From: Microvirga puerhi
Lineage (GTDB): Bacteria; Pseudomonadota; Alphaproteobacteria; Rhizobiales; Beijerinckiaceae
DNA length: 64,000 nt
Direction: 5' to 3'
NCBI RefSeq assembly: GCF_020089865.1
Contig: NZ_JAIRBM010000009.1
Coordinates: 62,001 to 126,000 of the forward strand
The position numbers and the translations under genes are program-made. The notes under the pieces were generated by a model. It saw only the letters and a list, made by a program, of their open reading frames with translations. It was not told the origin of the DNA and did not search any database. The first letter of the stretch is position 1. Each line of letters opens with the position of its first letter. This document shows, piece by piece, positions 9,294 through 20,451 of this stretch.

Positions 9294-10335
<1,042 letters not shown>

Positions 10336-10484
10336 AGAAGCTTACCTTCCGAAGGCGTAATGACGAGGCTCCTCCCTGACATACGCCAAATCTGCATGAG
10401 ATCAAAACAGGAACGGCAAAAGGTCACGGGTTCATCGTATAGGCCGTCTCTTACCAATCCCGCAAAAGAGTGCCAATCGCGTGC

Positions 10485-11102
10485 CTAACGGGCCAGCTCG
10501 CGCAGGCCCAGTCGGATCAGCGTCTTGGCCTCGGCTTCTTCACCGGCCTGCTTGAGCGCTGCCGCCACGGCAGCAGAGGCCTGGGCCTGGGGATAGCCGA
10601 GATTGACGAGGGCGGAGATCGCATCCGATACGGGAATAGGAGCGCTCTTGTCCTCCACGGCACCTGTCAGACGGATGAGTGCCGGATCGACGGCCGCGAA
10701 GGCCGGCGCCTTGTCCTTGAGTTCCGCGACAATGCGGGCGGCGAGCTTCGGGCCGACACCCGGACCGCGCGCCACGGCCGCCTTGTCGCCCGTCGCGATG
10801 GCGGTGGCGATACCGCCCGGATCGAGCACCGACAGGATTCCGAGCGCCACCTTGCTGCCAACGCCCTGCACGGTCTGGAGGAGACGAAACCATTCCCGCT
10901 CCGCATCCGAACGGAACCCGAAAAGGCGGATCATGTCCTCACGGACGAGAGTTTCGATGGAGAGCACCGCCGCCTCGCCGACAGGTGGCAGGTTCTGGAG
11001 CGTGCGCGAGGAGCAATGCACTACGTAGCCGACGCCATGCACGTCGAGGATGATGAAATCCTCGCCGTAGGAATCGACGACGCCTTTCAATTTGCCGATC
11101 AC
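10485..11102 (-). CDS. ruvA: Holliday junction DNA-binding protein RuvA
   Basis: 205 aa. Domain I starts [20 protein letters not shown]; the two helix-hairpin-helix motifs are around [17 protein letters not shown] and [19 protein letters not shown]; domain III at the C-terminus ([19 protein letters not shown]) contacts RuvB. GTG start at 11102. Tetramers of RuvA hold the junction for RuvB and RuvC. Confidence 0.97.
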   Translation of the reverse strand: MIGKLKGVVDSYGEDFIILDVHGVGYVVHCSSRTLQNLPPVGEAAVLSIETLVREDMIRLFGFRSDAEREWFRLLQTVQGVGSKVALGILSVLDPGGIATAIATGDKAAVARGPGVGPKLAARIVAELKDKAPAFAAVDPALIRLTGAVEDKSAPIPVSDAISALVNLGYPQAQASAAVAAALKQAGEEAEAKTLIRLGLRELAR

Positions 11103-11184
11103 GTTGGTCTCCCTCCGCCGTCATCTCCGCGCAGGCGGGATCCGTAGCCGCCGACGGTGCTCAATCACGCTCTGTTAGTGTTTA

Positions 11185-11223
11185 TGGGTTCCGGGCTCGG
11201 CTTCGCCGCCCCGGAATGACGAT
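11185..11223. repeat. REP-like palindromic repeat, type A (single copy)
   Basis: GGTTCCGGGCTCGG followed by CTTCGCCGCCCCGGAATGAC forms a long imperfect hairpin in the ruvA-ruvC gap. The same half-sites (GGTTCCGG and CCGGAATGACG) recur at 28751-28896, which marks a dispersed intergenic repeat family rather than a gene-specific terminator. Confidence 0.65.
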
Positions 11224-11240
11224 GGTTCTTCTGTAACAGG

Positions 11241-11744
11241 TTAGTAACTCGCCGCCAAAGCCCGCGCCTTGCGGTGATGGGCATGGGCGATGGCGATGGC
11301 AAGCGCGTCGGCTGCGTCGGCCTTCTTGAAGTCAGCCTTGGGCAACAGGATCTTCACCATCGCCTGGACCTGCTCCTTTTCCGCGTGTCCGACGCCGACC
11401 ACGGTTTTCTTCACCTGGTTGGCGCCGTATTCCGATACGGGAAGTCCATGCAGCGCAGGAACCAGCAGCGACATGGCCCGGGCCTGGCCGAGCTTGAGGG
11501 TCGCCTGCGCGTCCTTGTTGACGAATGTTTCTTCGACGGACACCTCGTCGGGCGTCCAGGTCCTGATCACGTCCGTCAGCCGGTCGTGGAGCTGCTTGAG
11601 GCGAAGCGCCAGATCGAGGTCGCCGTCCGAGGTCACGACACCACAGGCCACGAAGGAGAGCTTCGTCCCCTCGATGGTGATGACGCCCCAGCCCGTGTTG
11701 CGCAGGCCGGGATCGAGGCCAAGAATGCGGATGCGCTCGCTCAA
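11241..11744 (-). CDS. ruvC: Holliday junction resolvase RuvC
   Basis: 167 aa. The RNase H-fold endonuclease shows its acidic residues: Asp in [15 protein letters not shown], Glu in [13 protein letters not shown], and the C-terminal AspAlaAlaAspAla pair in [17 protein letters not shown]. It resolves junctions processed by RuvAB. The start seems to be TTG at 11744 (MSERIRILG), six bases from the yebC stop, so its translation probably depends on yebC. Confidence 0.95.
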   Translation of the reverse strand: MSERIRILGLDPGLRNTGWGVITIEGTKLSFVACGVVTSDGDLDLALRLKQLHDRLTDVIRTWTPDEVSVEETFVNKDAQATLKLGQARAMSLLVPALHGLPVSEYGANQVKKTVVGVGHAEKEQVQAMVKILLPKADFKKADAADALAIAIAHAHHRKARALAASY

Positions 11745-11749
11745 GGCTC

Positions 11750-12496
11750 CTATTCCGCCATCTTCTGCATGAGCGCCTCGGACAATTCGAAATTGCCGTA
11801 GACGTTCTGCACGTCGTCATGCTCTTCGAGCGTTTCCATGAGCTTCATGAGCTTCTCGCCTGCGTCGTCATCCACGGCGACGGGGGTCTGGGGCTTCCAG
11901 ATCAGCTTCGAGGCCTTCGGCTCGCCGAACTTCTCTTCCAGGGCCTTGGTGACCTCGTTGAGGGAGCCCTGATCGCAGTAGATTTCGTGGCCGTTCTCGC
12001 TCGACACCACATCGTCGGCTCCCGCCTCGATGGCGGCCTCCAGCATGGCGTCGGCGCTGGCCGCCTCGGGAGCGAACTCGACGAAGCCCACCCGGTCGAA
12101 CATGAAGGAGACGGCGCCGGTTTCCGCAAGGTTACCGCCGCTCTTGGTGAAGTAGGAGCGAATGTCCGAGGCGGTGCGGTTGCGGTTGTCGGTCATGGCC
12201 TCGACGATCAACGCCGCGCCACCCGGGCCGTAGCCCTCGTAGCGGATCTCCTCGTAGTTCTCGCCCTCGTTGCCGGCAGCCTTGTTGATGGCGCGCTGGA
12301 TGTTGTCCTTGGGCATGTTCTCGGCCCGGGCCGCGATGATTGCGGCGCGCAGGCGCGGATTCATGTTGGGATCGGGCAGCCCCATCTTGGCGGCGACGGT
12401 GATTTCGCGCGCGAGCTTGGAGAACACCTTCGAGCGAACGGCGTCCACCCGGCCCTTGCGGTGCATGATGTTCTTGAATTGTGAATGTCCGGCCAT
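11750..12496 (-). CDS. yebC: YebC/PmpR family regulator or translation factor
   Basis: 248 aa. Starts [20 protein letters not shown], the family signature, at ATG 12496. Internal motifs [39 protein letters not shown] and the acidic C-terminal domain are all present. Members were first described as transcription regulators; more recently YebC-type proteins have been reported to help ribosomes through proline stretches. It heads the ruvCAB cluster as in many bacteria. Confidence 0.93.
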   Translation of the reverse strand: MAGHSQFKNIMHRKGRVDAVRSKVFSKLAREITVAAKMGLPDPNMNPRLRAAIIAARAENMPKDNIQRAINKAAGNEGENYEEIRYEGYGPGGAALIVEAMTDNRNRTASDIRSYFTKSGGNLAETGAVSFMFDRVGFVEFAPEAASADAMLEAAIEAGADDVVSSENGHEIYCDQGSLNEVTKALEEKFGEPKASKLIWKPQTPVAVDDDAGEKLMKLMETLEEHDDVQNVYGNFELSEALMQKMAE

Positions 12497-12564
12497 GGAG
12501 CCTCCGCGATCGCGACCGAGAGCGTCTTGGCGTTCAAGGGGCCCGTCAGGCCGCGGATGTTGAC

Positions 12565-12705
12565 GATAGCGCATCGTCCGGAAAAGTGGATCCGGTTTTC
12601 GCTGACGCGGCCCTCTGGGTCCGCCCCGAACGATGCGCCGCTTAAGAAGGGAGCATCGGATAAATCCCAAAAGTGGGAACCACTTCTGGGTCCGAGGCTC
12701 TAGCG
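12565..12705. repeat. Dispersed intergenic repeat, type B (two units)
   Basis: Contains GCGCATCGTCCGGAAAAGTG then GATCCGGTTTTC, and 80 bases on a second unit GAGCATCGG...AAAAGTGGGAACCACTTCTG. Related sequence occurs at 15869-15901 and 58595-58640. Such AAAAGTGG-containing palindromic units are commonly scattered between genes in this bacterial group. No coding frame is supported here. Confidence 0.6.
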
Positions 12706-12758
12706 GGCTTATAAAACGGTGTAGCGCCGGAGGCAAAGCCCCAAGGCCTCTCTTTGTT

Positions 12759-13433
12759 CTAGATTCCGAACCAGCTGGTCAGAGCCGCCTTGATCAGATG
12801 ATAGGAGGCGCCGAGGATTGTCGCCGTATAGGCGAGTCCCGTCAGCCCGATCGCGTAGCCTAGGAGCAGGAGATAGCCGTCCTCCTCCATCACCGCGATG
12901 GAGACGATGACGAGGGCAATGGAGGGCGGAAAATTGGTGCCTGGAAACGGAATCAGCACGGAGATCGCCACGAGGAAGGCGAAGAGGCCGACCATCCGGT
13001 CCCCGACGACGCTGAAGAGCGGCGGCAGCCGCGGCTTGCAGTAGCTTTCCAGCCATTTCAGCTTCGGTTCGGCCACATCGATCAGCCTCTTGAAAGTCGC
13101 GACCGACACCGAACGGCGCTTGACGAAGCCGGGCAGCCAAGGATGGCGGTGCCCCAGCATCATCTGAATACCGAAGATGAGCACCGGCGTTCCGACGATA
13201 CCCGCGATGCCGGGCGGGGCCGGCACGCAGTTCGGCAAGCTGAAGAGAATCAGCACGAAACCGAAGGCGCGCTCGCCGAACGCCTCGATGATCTCGCCGA
13301 TGGTGATGCTCTCACCCTTGGCACCATCGATCACCGCCCGGAGAACGGCGGAGACGCTTTTGTGCTGAGCGGCCTCGGGCACGGTGCCGTTTTCACGGGC
13401 AAGGGTCTGGGGGTTCTCTGCGTCCACTGGCAT
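12759..13433 (-). CDS. exoD: ExoD-family exopolysaccharide synthesis protein
   Basis: 224 aa. The N-terminal half has the ExoD hallmark [20 protein letters not shown] then [20 protein letters not shown], followed by four or so hydrophobic segments. ExoD of rhizobia affects exopolysaccharide production and alkali tolerance; its molecular activity is unknown. ATG at 13433 with GACGGAG upstream. It stands alone between yebC and the phosphodiesterase gene. Confidence 0.85.
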   Translation of the reverse strand: MPVDAENPQTLARENGTVPEAAQHKSVSAVLRAVIDGAKGESITIGEIIEAFGERAFGFVLILFSLPNCVPAPPGIAGIVGTPVLIFGIQMMLGHRHPWLPGFVKRRSVSVATFKRLIDVAEPKLKWLESYCKPRLPPLFSVVGDRMVGLFAFLVAISVLIPFPGTNFPPSIALVIVSIAVMEEDGYLLLLGYAIGLTGLAYTATILGASYHLIKAALTSWFGI

Positions 13434-13484
13434 CTCCGTCAGCAGACAGATGGGAATGCTTCGCCGCGAACCAAGGGCGGGAGG

Positions 13485-14306
13485 CTAATCCCAGAAGCGT
13501 GGCCAGGATTCCTCGAGATGCGGGCCGAGCCGCAAGGCCGCGACCCGCACGGCGAGGCCCGTGCGGTCGTGGGTCTCGACGGCGATTCCGGAAAGTGTCC
13601 CCTCCCCCAGCCCCGGCTCCATGCGCGGTCCGGGGGTCTTCTGCAGGAAGCGGCGGATCGATTCCTCCTTCTGCATGCCGAGAACGGAATCGTAGTCGCC
13701 GCACATGCCCGCGTCGGACATATAGGCCGTGCCGCCTCCGAGAACCCGGTGGTCGGCGGTCGGCACATGGGTATGGGTGCCGACCACGAGGCTCGCGCGC
13801 CCGTCGAGATGATGGCCCATCGCCTCCTTCTCGCTCGTCGCCTCCGCATGGACGTCGACGATGACGGCATCGGCTACCTGGGCGAGCGGACAGGCATCGA
13901 GTTCGCGGTCCACGGCGGCAAAGGGATCATCGAGCGCGTCCATGTAGAGACGGCCCATGACGTTGACGACGAGAACCCGGTGCCCCGATGCGCTCTCGAT
14001 GAGATTGGCTCCGCGTCCGGGCGTGCCGGGCGGATAGTTGACCGGCCGCAGGAGCCGTGGCTGGCGCTCGATGAAGACCAGGGTCTCCCGCTGGTCCCAG
14101 CTGTGATTGCCGAGGGTCACTGCGTCCGCCCCCGCCTGGATCAGGTCGTCGCAGATCGCTTCCGTGATGCCGAAGCCGCCCGCTGCATTCTCCCCGTTGA
14201 TCGCCACGAAATCGAGCCGCCAGCGCTCCTTAAGAGCCGGCAACCGATCGATGACCACGTTGCGACCGGCCCGTCCGACCACATCGCCAAGAAAGAGAAG
14301 ACGCAT
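13485..14306 (-). CDS. YmdB-type metallophosphoesterase (TIGR00282 family)
   Basis: 273 aa. Metal-binding motifs of the calcineurin-like fold: MRLLFLGDVVGRAGR, then FVAINGENAAGGFGI, LGNHSWDQRE and GTHTHVPTADHRVL. The family founder YmdB hydrolyses 2',3'-cyclic nucleotides and affects biofilm formation. It ends 50 bases before exoD and starts 9 bases after the cyclo-ligase stop, so the two are co-transcribed. Confidence 0.9.
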   Translation of the reverse strand: MRLLFLGDVVGRAGRNVVIDRLPALKERWRLDFVAINGENAAGGFGITEAICDDLIQAGADAVTLGNHSWDQRETLVFIERQPRLLRPVNYPPGTPGRGANLIESASGHRVLVVNVMGRLYMDALDDPFAAVDRELDACPLAQVADAVIVDVHAEATSEKEAMGHHLDGRASLVVGTHTHVPTADHRVLGGGTAYMSDAGMCGDYDSVLGMQKEESIRRFLQKTPGPRMEPGLGEGTLSGIAVETHDRTGLAVRVAALRLGPHLEESWPRFWD

Positions 14307-14315
14307 AGAAAATCC

Positions 14316-14912
14316 TTACAAGGCGTCGCGGACAGCTGAGGTCCGGATGAGCTCGGCCTCGGTGACGATGAGATCGAGCAGGCGATCGTGCGGTTCGACC
14401 GGAACCTCCTCGATCTCCTGAACCGCATAGGCGAGCCCAATGGTCAAGATGGGATGTTTATCCTCGAGAGCCGCGATGGCACGATCGAAATGCCCCTTGC
14501 CATAGCCGATCCGGCCACCGCGCCGGTCGAAGGCGAGCAGCGGCACCAGGAGCGCATTGGGGAAGACCTCCGGAGCATCGGGCCCAGGCTCGTGAACGCC
14601 GAAACCTCCCCTCACCAGGATGTCACCGGGCCGCCAGAGGCGAAAGCTCAGATGGGGATGAAGAACCTGCGACAGCGCCACGTCCTGGCCGCGCGATGTC
14701 AACGCCTGCATCAGCGGCCGGGGATCGACCTCGCTCCGGATCGGCCAATAGCCGCCGACGGGATTGCGGTCTTTAAGATCACCGCAAGCCAGGGCTCGTG
14801 CGGCGATGCGCTCGGCCGCCTCCCGGCGAAATATCTCGTCGAGGCCGTCGCGCATGGCAAATGCCTCGCGGCGAAGCCGTTCCTTGCGCTCGGAAAGGGA
14901 GGAAGAAAGCAT
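14316..14912 (-). CDS. 5-formyltetrahydrofolate cyclo-ligase
   Basis: 198 aa. ATP-dependent conversion of 5-formyl-THF to 5,10-methenyl-THF. Motifs: N-terminal basic ATP-binding helix (LSERKERLRREAFAMRDGLD), YWPIRSEVDPRPLM, and the C-terminal nucleotide loop FDRRGGRIGYGKGHFDRAI. The ATG at 14912 is chosen; an in-frame GTG at 14927 is possible. It lies directly downstream of the 6S RNA, the classic ssrS-ygfA arrangement, so it may be transcribed partly by read-through from the RNA gene. Confidence 0.93.
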   Translation of the reverse strand: MLSSSLSERKERLRREAFAMRDGLDEIFRREAAERIAARALACGDLKDRNPVGGYWPIRSEVDPRPLMQALTSRGQDVALSQVLHPHLSFRLWRPGDILVRGGFGVHEPGPDAPEVFPNALLVPLLAFDRRGGRIGYGKGHFDRAIAALEDKHPILTIGLAYAVQEIEEVPVEPHDRLLDLIVTEAELIRTSAVRDAL

Positions 14913-14942
14913 GAAGCGCGGAGCCACAAAAGTCGTCGGAGA

Positions 14943-15085
14943 AGCGATCCCGGGAACCTACAAAGTAGGTGGGCGCCGTATGTCCCGGTCCACGGACCGG
15001 GTCAGGGACAGCTCCCTTCAGGATCGATAAGGCCCCGGGGAATATGAACTCCTAACGCACCCCGCAGCCCCGCCTTCCCTATGTA
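14943..15085 (-). ncRNA. ssrS: 6S RNA (ends approximate)
   Basis: The gap between zapA and the cyclo-ligase gene is the conserved home of 6S RNA. The minus-strand transcript would contain GCGGGGTGCGTTAGGAGTTC, ATTCCCCGGGGCCTTATCG, GACCCGGTCCGTGGACCGGG and ACCTACTTTGTAGGTTCCCG. This is a run of short GC-rich helices with an internal loop, as expected for the open-promoter mimic that traps sigma-70 RNA polymerase. The sequence strongly resembles my recollection of the rhizobial 6S RNA; ends are estimated from helix boundaries. Confidence 0.75.
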
Positions 15086-15177
15086 GGGACCGAACGGGTC
15101 GAGGGGAAGGGGGATTTTTGGAGAACTCCGTTGTCATTCCGGGACAGCTCGGAGAGCTGGGCCCAGATGACAGAGCG

Positions 15178-15546
15178 TTACCCTTGCCCGGACGCTCCCA
15201 AGCGGCGTGCCAGAAGCTCGATCCGCTCCGCAGCCCGGTGAACGCCCTCCGCAAGCCGTGCCTCGATGGCCTGCGTGCGTTCGTCCCCCTGGGAAGCGAA
15301 GCGCCGGAGTTCCGCAAGTTCCGCCTCGAGAGCCGCAATACGCTTTTTGGTCTCGTGCATCTCGTCCGCCAGGGTGATGGCGGCCATCACATGGAGGCGC
15401 ATGTCGCCGATTTCGCCGAAGGCTGCGCGCATATCCTCGATCTTGGCGTCGAACGACGCGGCGAGTTCTTCAAGATGCTGCTCCTCCCCGTCGCCGCAGG
15501 CGATACGGTAGGTTTTTCCAGCGATGGTCACGGTGACCTGGGCCAT
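15178..15546 (-). CDS. zapA: Cell division protein ZapA
   Basis: 122 aa. Starts MAQVTVTIAGKTYRIACGDG, the ZapA N-terminal beta-hairpin, then EQHLEELAASFDAKIEDMR and a long C-terminal coiled coil. ZapA binds and cross-links FtsZ filaments. The ATG at 15546 lies one base past the stop of the DUF4164 gene, so the two are translationally linked. 6S RNA follows 92 bases downstream. Confidence 0.92.
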   Translation of the reverse strand: MAQVTVTIAGKTYRIACGDGEEQHLEELAASFDAKIEDMRAAFGEIGDMRLHVMAAITLADEMHETKKRIAALEAELAELRRFASQGDERTQAIEARLAEGVHRAAERIELLARRLGASGQG

Positions 15547-15547
15547 G

Positions 15548-15841
15548 TCAGGTCTCGTCCGGCGCAAGTTCGCCGGCCTGGACCAGGACGGACTGGATTG
15601 CCCCGATGGCCTGCCGCACGCGGCGACTGACATCATCGGTGGCCGCCTCGAAGCGATGGAGACGGGTCAGGGCCCCATCGAGATCGTCCGCCAGGCGCGC
15701 ACGGTCGTCCTGCATGAGCTGGAGCTCGGTTTCCAGATCGCCACGACGCTTTTCCATGTCCAAACGGCGCGACACGGAGGCTTCGAGAAGGCCTAAGGCC
15801 ACCTCGAGTCGTTTAAGCGCGTCGTCCAGAATGGCGGTCAT
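15548..15841 (-). CDS. DUF4164 family coiled-coil protein
   Basis: 97 aa, almost entirely helical and heptad-like (LDDALKRLEVALGLLEASV, then LETELQLMQDDRARLADDLD). DUF4164 proteins sit immediately upstream of zapA in many Hyphomicrobiales. By position it may act in division-ring assembly (inference). ATG at 15841. Confidence 0.8.
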   Translation of the reverse strand: MTAILDDALKRLEVALGLLEASVSRRLDMEKRRGDLETELQLMQDDRARLADDLDGALTRLHRFEAATDDVSRRVRQAIGAIQSVLVQAGELAPDET

Positions 15842-15868
15842 CGGTCCTCCGGGAATCGTTGACGACAC

Positions 15869-15901
15869 TAGCGCATCGCACGGAAAAGTGGACCCGATTT
15901 T
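15869..15901. repeat. Dispersed intergenic repeat, type B (single unit)
   Basis: TAGCGCATCGCACGGAAAAG followed by TGGACCCGATTTT matches the 12569-12600 unit at most positions. It sits between the DUF4164 gene and tkt. Confidence 0.55.
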
Positions 15902-16127
15902 GCACGCTGGACGGCGCGCCGCCGAGAATGACGAAACCCTCGACGGATCTCGAAAGCGGGAAGCTGCTTTCCAAGGCCAATGCTTCCGGGCCCACGCTGC
16001 CGATCGGCAATGGTCTGCGGGGAATTTGAGGCCCTTGAGCCTTTGACTCGCCCCTCCCCCGTGTTAAGGAGCCCACGCTCTTTTCGATAGGCCTGCCCCC
16101 TGCGCCTGGGGCCCGCCGTCAGATTTT

Positions 16128-18143
16128 GTGGATCAAGCTGTGACCAATACCGTTTCCGCCGAACGCGTCAGCCACTCCGATCTGGCGAACGCCGTTCGCG
16201 CTCTCGCCATGGACGCCGTCGAGCAAGCCAAATCCGGCCACCCGGGCCTGCCCATGGGCGCCGCCGACATCGCGACGGTGCTGTTTACCAAGATCCTGAA
16301 ATACGACGCCACCGACCCGACCTGGCCCGACCGCGACCGTTTCGTGCTCTCCGCCGGCCACGGCTCGATGCTGCTTTACTCCCTCCTTCACCTGACCGGC
16401 GTGAAGGGCATGACCATCGACGAGCTCAAGCGCTTCCGCCAGCTCGATTCGAAGACTCCGGGTCATCCGGAGAACTTCATGACCCCCGGCGTCGAGACGA
16501 CGACGGGCCCGCTCGGCCAGGGCATCGCGACGGCGGTGGGCATGGCGCTCGCCGAGCGCATGCTCAACGCCGAGTACGGCGACGATCTCGTCGACCACCG
16601 TACCTACGTCCTCGCCTCGGACGGCGACCTGATGGAGGGCATCAGTCAGGAGGCGATCGCCCTTGCCGGCCACCTGAAGCTCAACCGTCTCATCGTCCTG
16701 TTCGACGACAACGGCATTTCCATCGACGGTCCGCTCTCGCTCTCCGACTCCGTCGATCAGGTGAAGCGATTCCAGGCCTGCGGCTGGAACGCCGTGCGCA
16801 TCGACGGTCACGATGAGAAGGCCATCGCCCGCGCGCTCTCCCGCGCCCAGAAATCCGACCGCCCGACCCTGATCGCCTGCCGCACCACCATCGGCTTCGG
16901 CGCGCCCAAGAAGGCCGGTACGTCGAAGGCCCATGGCGAGCCGCTCGGCGCCGAGGAGCTTGCCGGCGCCAAGAAGGCGCTCGGCTGGAACCACGGCCCC
17001 TTCGAGGTTCCGGAGAACATTCAGGACGCCTGGGCCAAGGCCGGCAAGAAAGGCCGCCGCCTGCGCAAGGCCTGGAGCGAGCGCCTGAAGGCTCTCCCGG
17101 GTGACAAGCGCAGCGAATTCGAGCGCCGGGTCAAGGGCGTGCGTCCGCAAGGTCTTGCTGATGCCGTCGCCAAGCTGAAGGAGCGCCTGACAGCCGAGCC
17201 GCAGAACGTCGCAACCCGCAAGGCGAGCGAGATCGCGCTCGAGGTGATCACCGAGGCCATGCCCGAGCTGGTGCTCGGCTCGGCGGATCTGACGCCCTCC
17301 AACAACACCAAGACCAAGAACCTGACGGCCATTTCACCTGGCCAGTATGCCGGCCGCTATATCCACTACGGGATCCGTGAGCACGGCATGGCGGCGGCCA
17401 TGAACGGCATCGCACTCCATGGCGGGCTCGTGCCGGCAGGCGCCACCTTCCTGGTCTTCACAGATTACGCGCGGCCTGCCATGCGCATTGCGGCGCTTGC
17501 CGGAATTCCGGCGGTTTACGTGATGACGCACGATTCCATCGGCCTCGGCGAGGACGGCCCGACCCACCAGCCGGTGGAACATCTGGCGGCGCTCCGCTGC
17601 ATGCCGAAGATGCGCGTCTTCCGTCCGGCCGATGCCATCGAGACGGCGGAGGCCTGGCAGCTGGCGCTCGAGCGCACGGATGGCCCGACCGTCCTGGCCT
17701 TGACTCGCCAGAACCTGCCGCAGGTCCGCAAGGATGCCGGCCGCGAGAACCTGTCGGCGACGGGCGCCTACGAGCTGTCGCCGGCGCAAGGCAAGGCCCG
17801 CGCTACGATCTTCGCCTCGGGCAGCGAGGTCGAGATCGCCCTCGCGGCTCAGAAAATTCTCGCCGAGCAGAGCTTCGCGGTTCGCGTCGTCTCGGTGCCT
17901 TCGCTCGATCTCTTCCTTGCGCAGCCCGAGAAGGTCCGCGCCCGTATCATCGGCGACGCGCCGGTCAAGGTTGCGGTCGAGGCTGCCGTCCGCTTCGGAT
18001 GGGACGCGGTGATCGGCTCGGACGGCATCTTCGTCGGCATGCACAGCTTTGGTGCCAGCGCGCCGTACAAGGAACTCTACAAGCACTTCGGCATCACGCC
18101 TGAGGCTGTTGCGGAACAGATCCTCAGAACACACAATCTCTAA
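16128..18143 (+). CDS. tkt: Transketolase
   Basis: 671 aa, normal length. Transfers two-carbon ketol units in the pentose phosphate pathway using thiamine diphosphate. Motifs: [20 protein letters not shown], the TPP-binding [15 protein letters not shown] with the downstream [10 protein letters not shown], and the Pyr-domain [22 protein letters not shown] start at 16128 (a second GTG at 16140 is possible). It is the first gene of a tkt-gap-pgk-fba cluster for central carbon flux. Confidence 0.96.
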   Translation: MDQAVTNTVSAERVSHSDLANAVRALAMDAVEQAKSGHPGLPMGAADIATVLFTKILKYDATDPTWPDRDRFVLSAGHGSMLLYSLLHLTGVKGMTIDELKRFRQLDSKTPGHPENFMTPGVETTTGPLGQGIATAVGMALAERMLNAEYGDDLVDHRTYVLASDGDLMEGISQEAIALAGHLKLNRLIVLFDDNGISIDGPLSLSDSVDQVKRFQACGWNAVRIDGHDEKAIARALSRAQKSDRPTLIACRTTIGFGAPKKAGTSKAHGEPLGAEELAGAKKALGWNHGPFEVPENIQDAWAKAGKKGRRLRKAWSERLKALPGDKRSEFERRVKGVRPQGLADAVAKLKERLTAEPQNVATRKASEIALEVITEAMPELVLGSADLTPSNNTKTKNLTAISPGQYAGRYIHYGIREHGMAAAMNGIALHGGLVPAGATFLVFTDYARPAMRIAALAGIPAVYVMTHDSIGLGEDGPTHQPVEHLAALRCMPKMRVFRPADAIETAEAWQLALERTDGPTVLALTRQNLPQVRKDAGRENLSATGAYELSPAQGKARATIFASGSEVEIALAAQKILAEQSFAVRVVSVPSLDLFLAQPEKVRARIIGDAPVKVAVEAAVRFGWDAVIGSDGIFVGMHSFGASAPYKELYKHFGITPEAVAEQILRTHNL

Positions 18144-18188
18144 AGCTTAAAAAGCGTTTCAGGCCCATCGGATAAGGGAGCTAAGGCT

Positions 18189-19196
18189 ATGACGGTCAAG
18201 GTCGCGATCAACGGGTTCGGTCGCATCGGACGCAACATCCTCCGCGGCATCGTGGAAAGCGGCCGCAAGGATATCGAGGTGGTCGCCATCAACGATCTCG
18301 GCCCGGTCGAAACGAATGCACACTTGCTCCGCTTCGACTCCGTCCATGGCCGCTTCCCGGCGGAAGTGAAGGTCGAGGGCGAGAACCTCGTCATCAACGG
18401 CAAGAAGATCAAGGTCACGGCGATCAAGGATCCGGCCGAACTTCCCCACAAGGAGCTCGGCGTCGACATCGCGATGGAATGCACCGGCATCTTCACCTCA
18501 AAGGAGAAGGCGTCGGCCCATCTGAAGGCAGGAGCCAAGCGCGTCCTCGTGTCGGCGCCCGCCGATGGCGCCGATCTCACGGTGGTCTACGGCGTCAACC
18601 ATGACAAGCTGACGAAGGACCACATCGTCGTCTCGAACGCCTCCTGCACCACGAACTGCCTTGCGCCGGTCGCCAAGGTGCTGAACGACGTGGTGGGCAT
18701 CGAGAAGGGCTTCATGACGACGATCCATTCCTACACGAATGATCAGCCGACCCTCGACCAGATGCACAAGGACCTCTACCGCGCCCGCGCGGCGGCCCTG
18801 AACATGATCCCGACCTCGACCGGCGCCGCCAAGGCTGTGGGTCTTGTGCTGCCGGAACTCAACGGCAAGCTCGACGGCTCCTCGATCCGCGTGCCGACCC
18901 CCAACGTCTCCGTCGTCGACCTCAAGTTCGTCGCCAAGAAGGCGACCACGAAGGACGAGATCAACGAGGCGATCAAGCGCGCTGCGAGCCAGGAGCTGAA
19001 GGGCATCCTCGGCATCACGGATCAGCCGAACGTTTCGTCGGACTTCAACCACGATCCGCACTCCTCCGTATTCCACCTCGACCAGACCAAGGTGATGGAC
19101 GGCAACTTCGTGCGCGTCCTGTCGTGGTACGATAACGAGTGGGGCTTCTCGAACCGCATGGCGGACACCGCCATCGCTCTGGCGAAGCTCATCTGA
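18189..19196 (+). CDS. gap: Glyceraldehyde-3-phosphate dehydrogenase, type I
   Basis: 335 aa. NAD-binding start [18 protein letters not shown]; catalytic cysteine in [18 protein letters not shown]; phosphate-binding region [21 protein letters not shown]-terminal [13 protein letters not shown]. It follows tkt by 45 bases and precedes pgk by 11, so all are likely one operon. Whether it serves glycolysis or gluconeogenesis cannot be told from sequence. Confidence 0.97.
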   Translation: MTVKVAINGFGRIGRNILRGIVESGRKDIEVVAINDLGPVETNAHLLRFDSVHGRFPAEVKVEGENLVINGKKIKVTAIKDPAELPHKELGVDIAMECTGIFTSKEKASAHLKAGAKRVLVSAPADGADLTVVYGVNHDKLTKDHIVVSNASCTTNCLAPVAKVLNDVVGIEKGFMTTIHSYTNDQPTLDQMHKDLYRARAAALNMIPTSTGAAKAVGLVLPELNGKLDGSSIRVPTPNVSVVDLKFVAKKATTKDEINEAIKRAASQELKGILGITDQPNVSSDFNHDPHSSVFHLDQTKVMDGNFVRVLSWYDNEWGFSNRMADTAIALAKLI

Positions 19197-19207
19197 CGGA
19201 GGCTTTC

Positions 19208-20398
19208 ATGACCGCCTTCCGGACTCTCGATCAGGCTGACGTCAAAGGGAAACGCGTTCTCGTCAGGGTGGACCTCAACGTCCCCATGGAGAACGGCAAG
19301 GTAACGGATGCGACGCGCATCGAGCGCGTCCTTCCGACGATCCAGGAAATCGCGAACAAGGGTGGAAAGGTGATCCTTCTCGCCCATTTCGGACGCCCGA
19401 AGGGTCGCGATCCCAAGGAATCCCTGAAGCCGGTTGCGGGAGCGGTCGCAAAGCACCTCGGAAAACACGTCGCATTCGCCGATGACTGCATCGGCGAAGC
19501 GGCAGAGAAGGCCGTCGCCGCCCTGAAGGACGGCGACGTGCTCCTCCTCGAGAACACCCGCTTCCATGCGGGCGAGGAGAAGAACGACAAGGACTTCGTC
19601 GCCGCGCTCGCAAAGCTCGGCGACCTCTATGTCAACGACGCGTTCTCGGCGGCCCACCGGGCCCATGCGTCGACGGAAGGCCTGGCGCATGTGCTGCCAG
19701 CCTATGCAGGCCGCACGATGCAGGCGGAGCTCGAAGCCCTGACGAAGGGCCTGGAGGCGCCGCAGCGTCCCGTCGTCGCCATCGTCGGCGGCGCGAAGGT
19801 CTCGACGAAGATCGATCTGCTCGAAAATCTCGTCCGGAAGGTCGATGCCCTCGTCATCGGCGGCGGCATGGCCAACACCTTCCTGCACGCCACAGGCCTC
19901 AATGTCGGCAAGTCGCTGGCCGAGAAGGATCTCGCCGCGACGGCGATGCGCATCATCGAGAAGGCCCGCGAGGCCAATTGCGCGATCATCCTTCCCGTGG
20001 ATGGCGTCTGCGCCTACGAGTTCAAGGCCGGAGCGCACAACCAGACCTACGGCATCGATGCTATACCTGAGGACCAGATGATCCTCGACGTGGGCTCGCA
20101 ATCGGTCGAGCGCGTGAATTCCGCGATCAATGATGCGAAGACGCTGGTCTGGAACGGCCCGCTCGGCGCTTTCGAGATCGCCCCGTTCGATCAGGGCACG
20201 GTCGCGGCCGCCCGTCATGCCGCGGAGCGCACCAAGGCCGGAAAGCTCGTCTCCGTCGCAGGCGGCGGCGATACGGTCGCTGCCCTCAACCATGCTGGCG
20301 TCGCCGACAGCTTCACCTATGTATCCACGGCAGGCGGCGCATTTCTCGAATGGCTTGAAGGCAAGGCGCTGCCCGGCGTTGAGGCTTTGAGAGCTTAA
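19208..20398 (+). CDS. pgk: Phosphoglycerate kinase
   Basis: 396 aa. Substrate-binding [20 protein letters not shown] and the helix [17 protein letters not shown]; nucleotide loop [20 protein letters not shown]-terminal [15 protein letters not shown]. The start is the ATG at 19208 after GGAGG; a frame opening at 19139 overlaps gap and is not the true start. Confidence 0.97.
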   Translation: MTAFRTLDQADVKGKRVLVRVDLNVPMENGKVTDATRIERVLPTIQEIANKGGKVILLAHFGRPKGRDPKESLKPVAGAVAKHLGKHVAFADDCIGEAAEKAVAALKDGDVLLLENTRFHAGEEKNDKDFVAALAKLGDLYVNDAFSAAHRAHASTEGLAHVLPAYAGRTMQAELEALTKGLEAPQRPVVAIVGGAKVSTKIDLLENLVRKVDALVIGGGMANTFLHATGLNVGKSLAEKDLAATAMRIIEKAREANCAIILPVDGVCAYEFKAGAHNQTYGIDAIPEDQMILDVGSQSVERVNSAINDAKTLVWNGPLGAFEIAPFDQGTVAAARHAAERTKAGKLVSVAGGGDTVAALNHAGVADSFTYVSTAGGAFLEWLEGKALPGVEALRA

Positions 20399-20451
20399 GG
20401 CACGGTTCAGCTTCGGCGCGCTTCATTGGCGCGCACAATCAGGAGGAAGAG

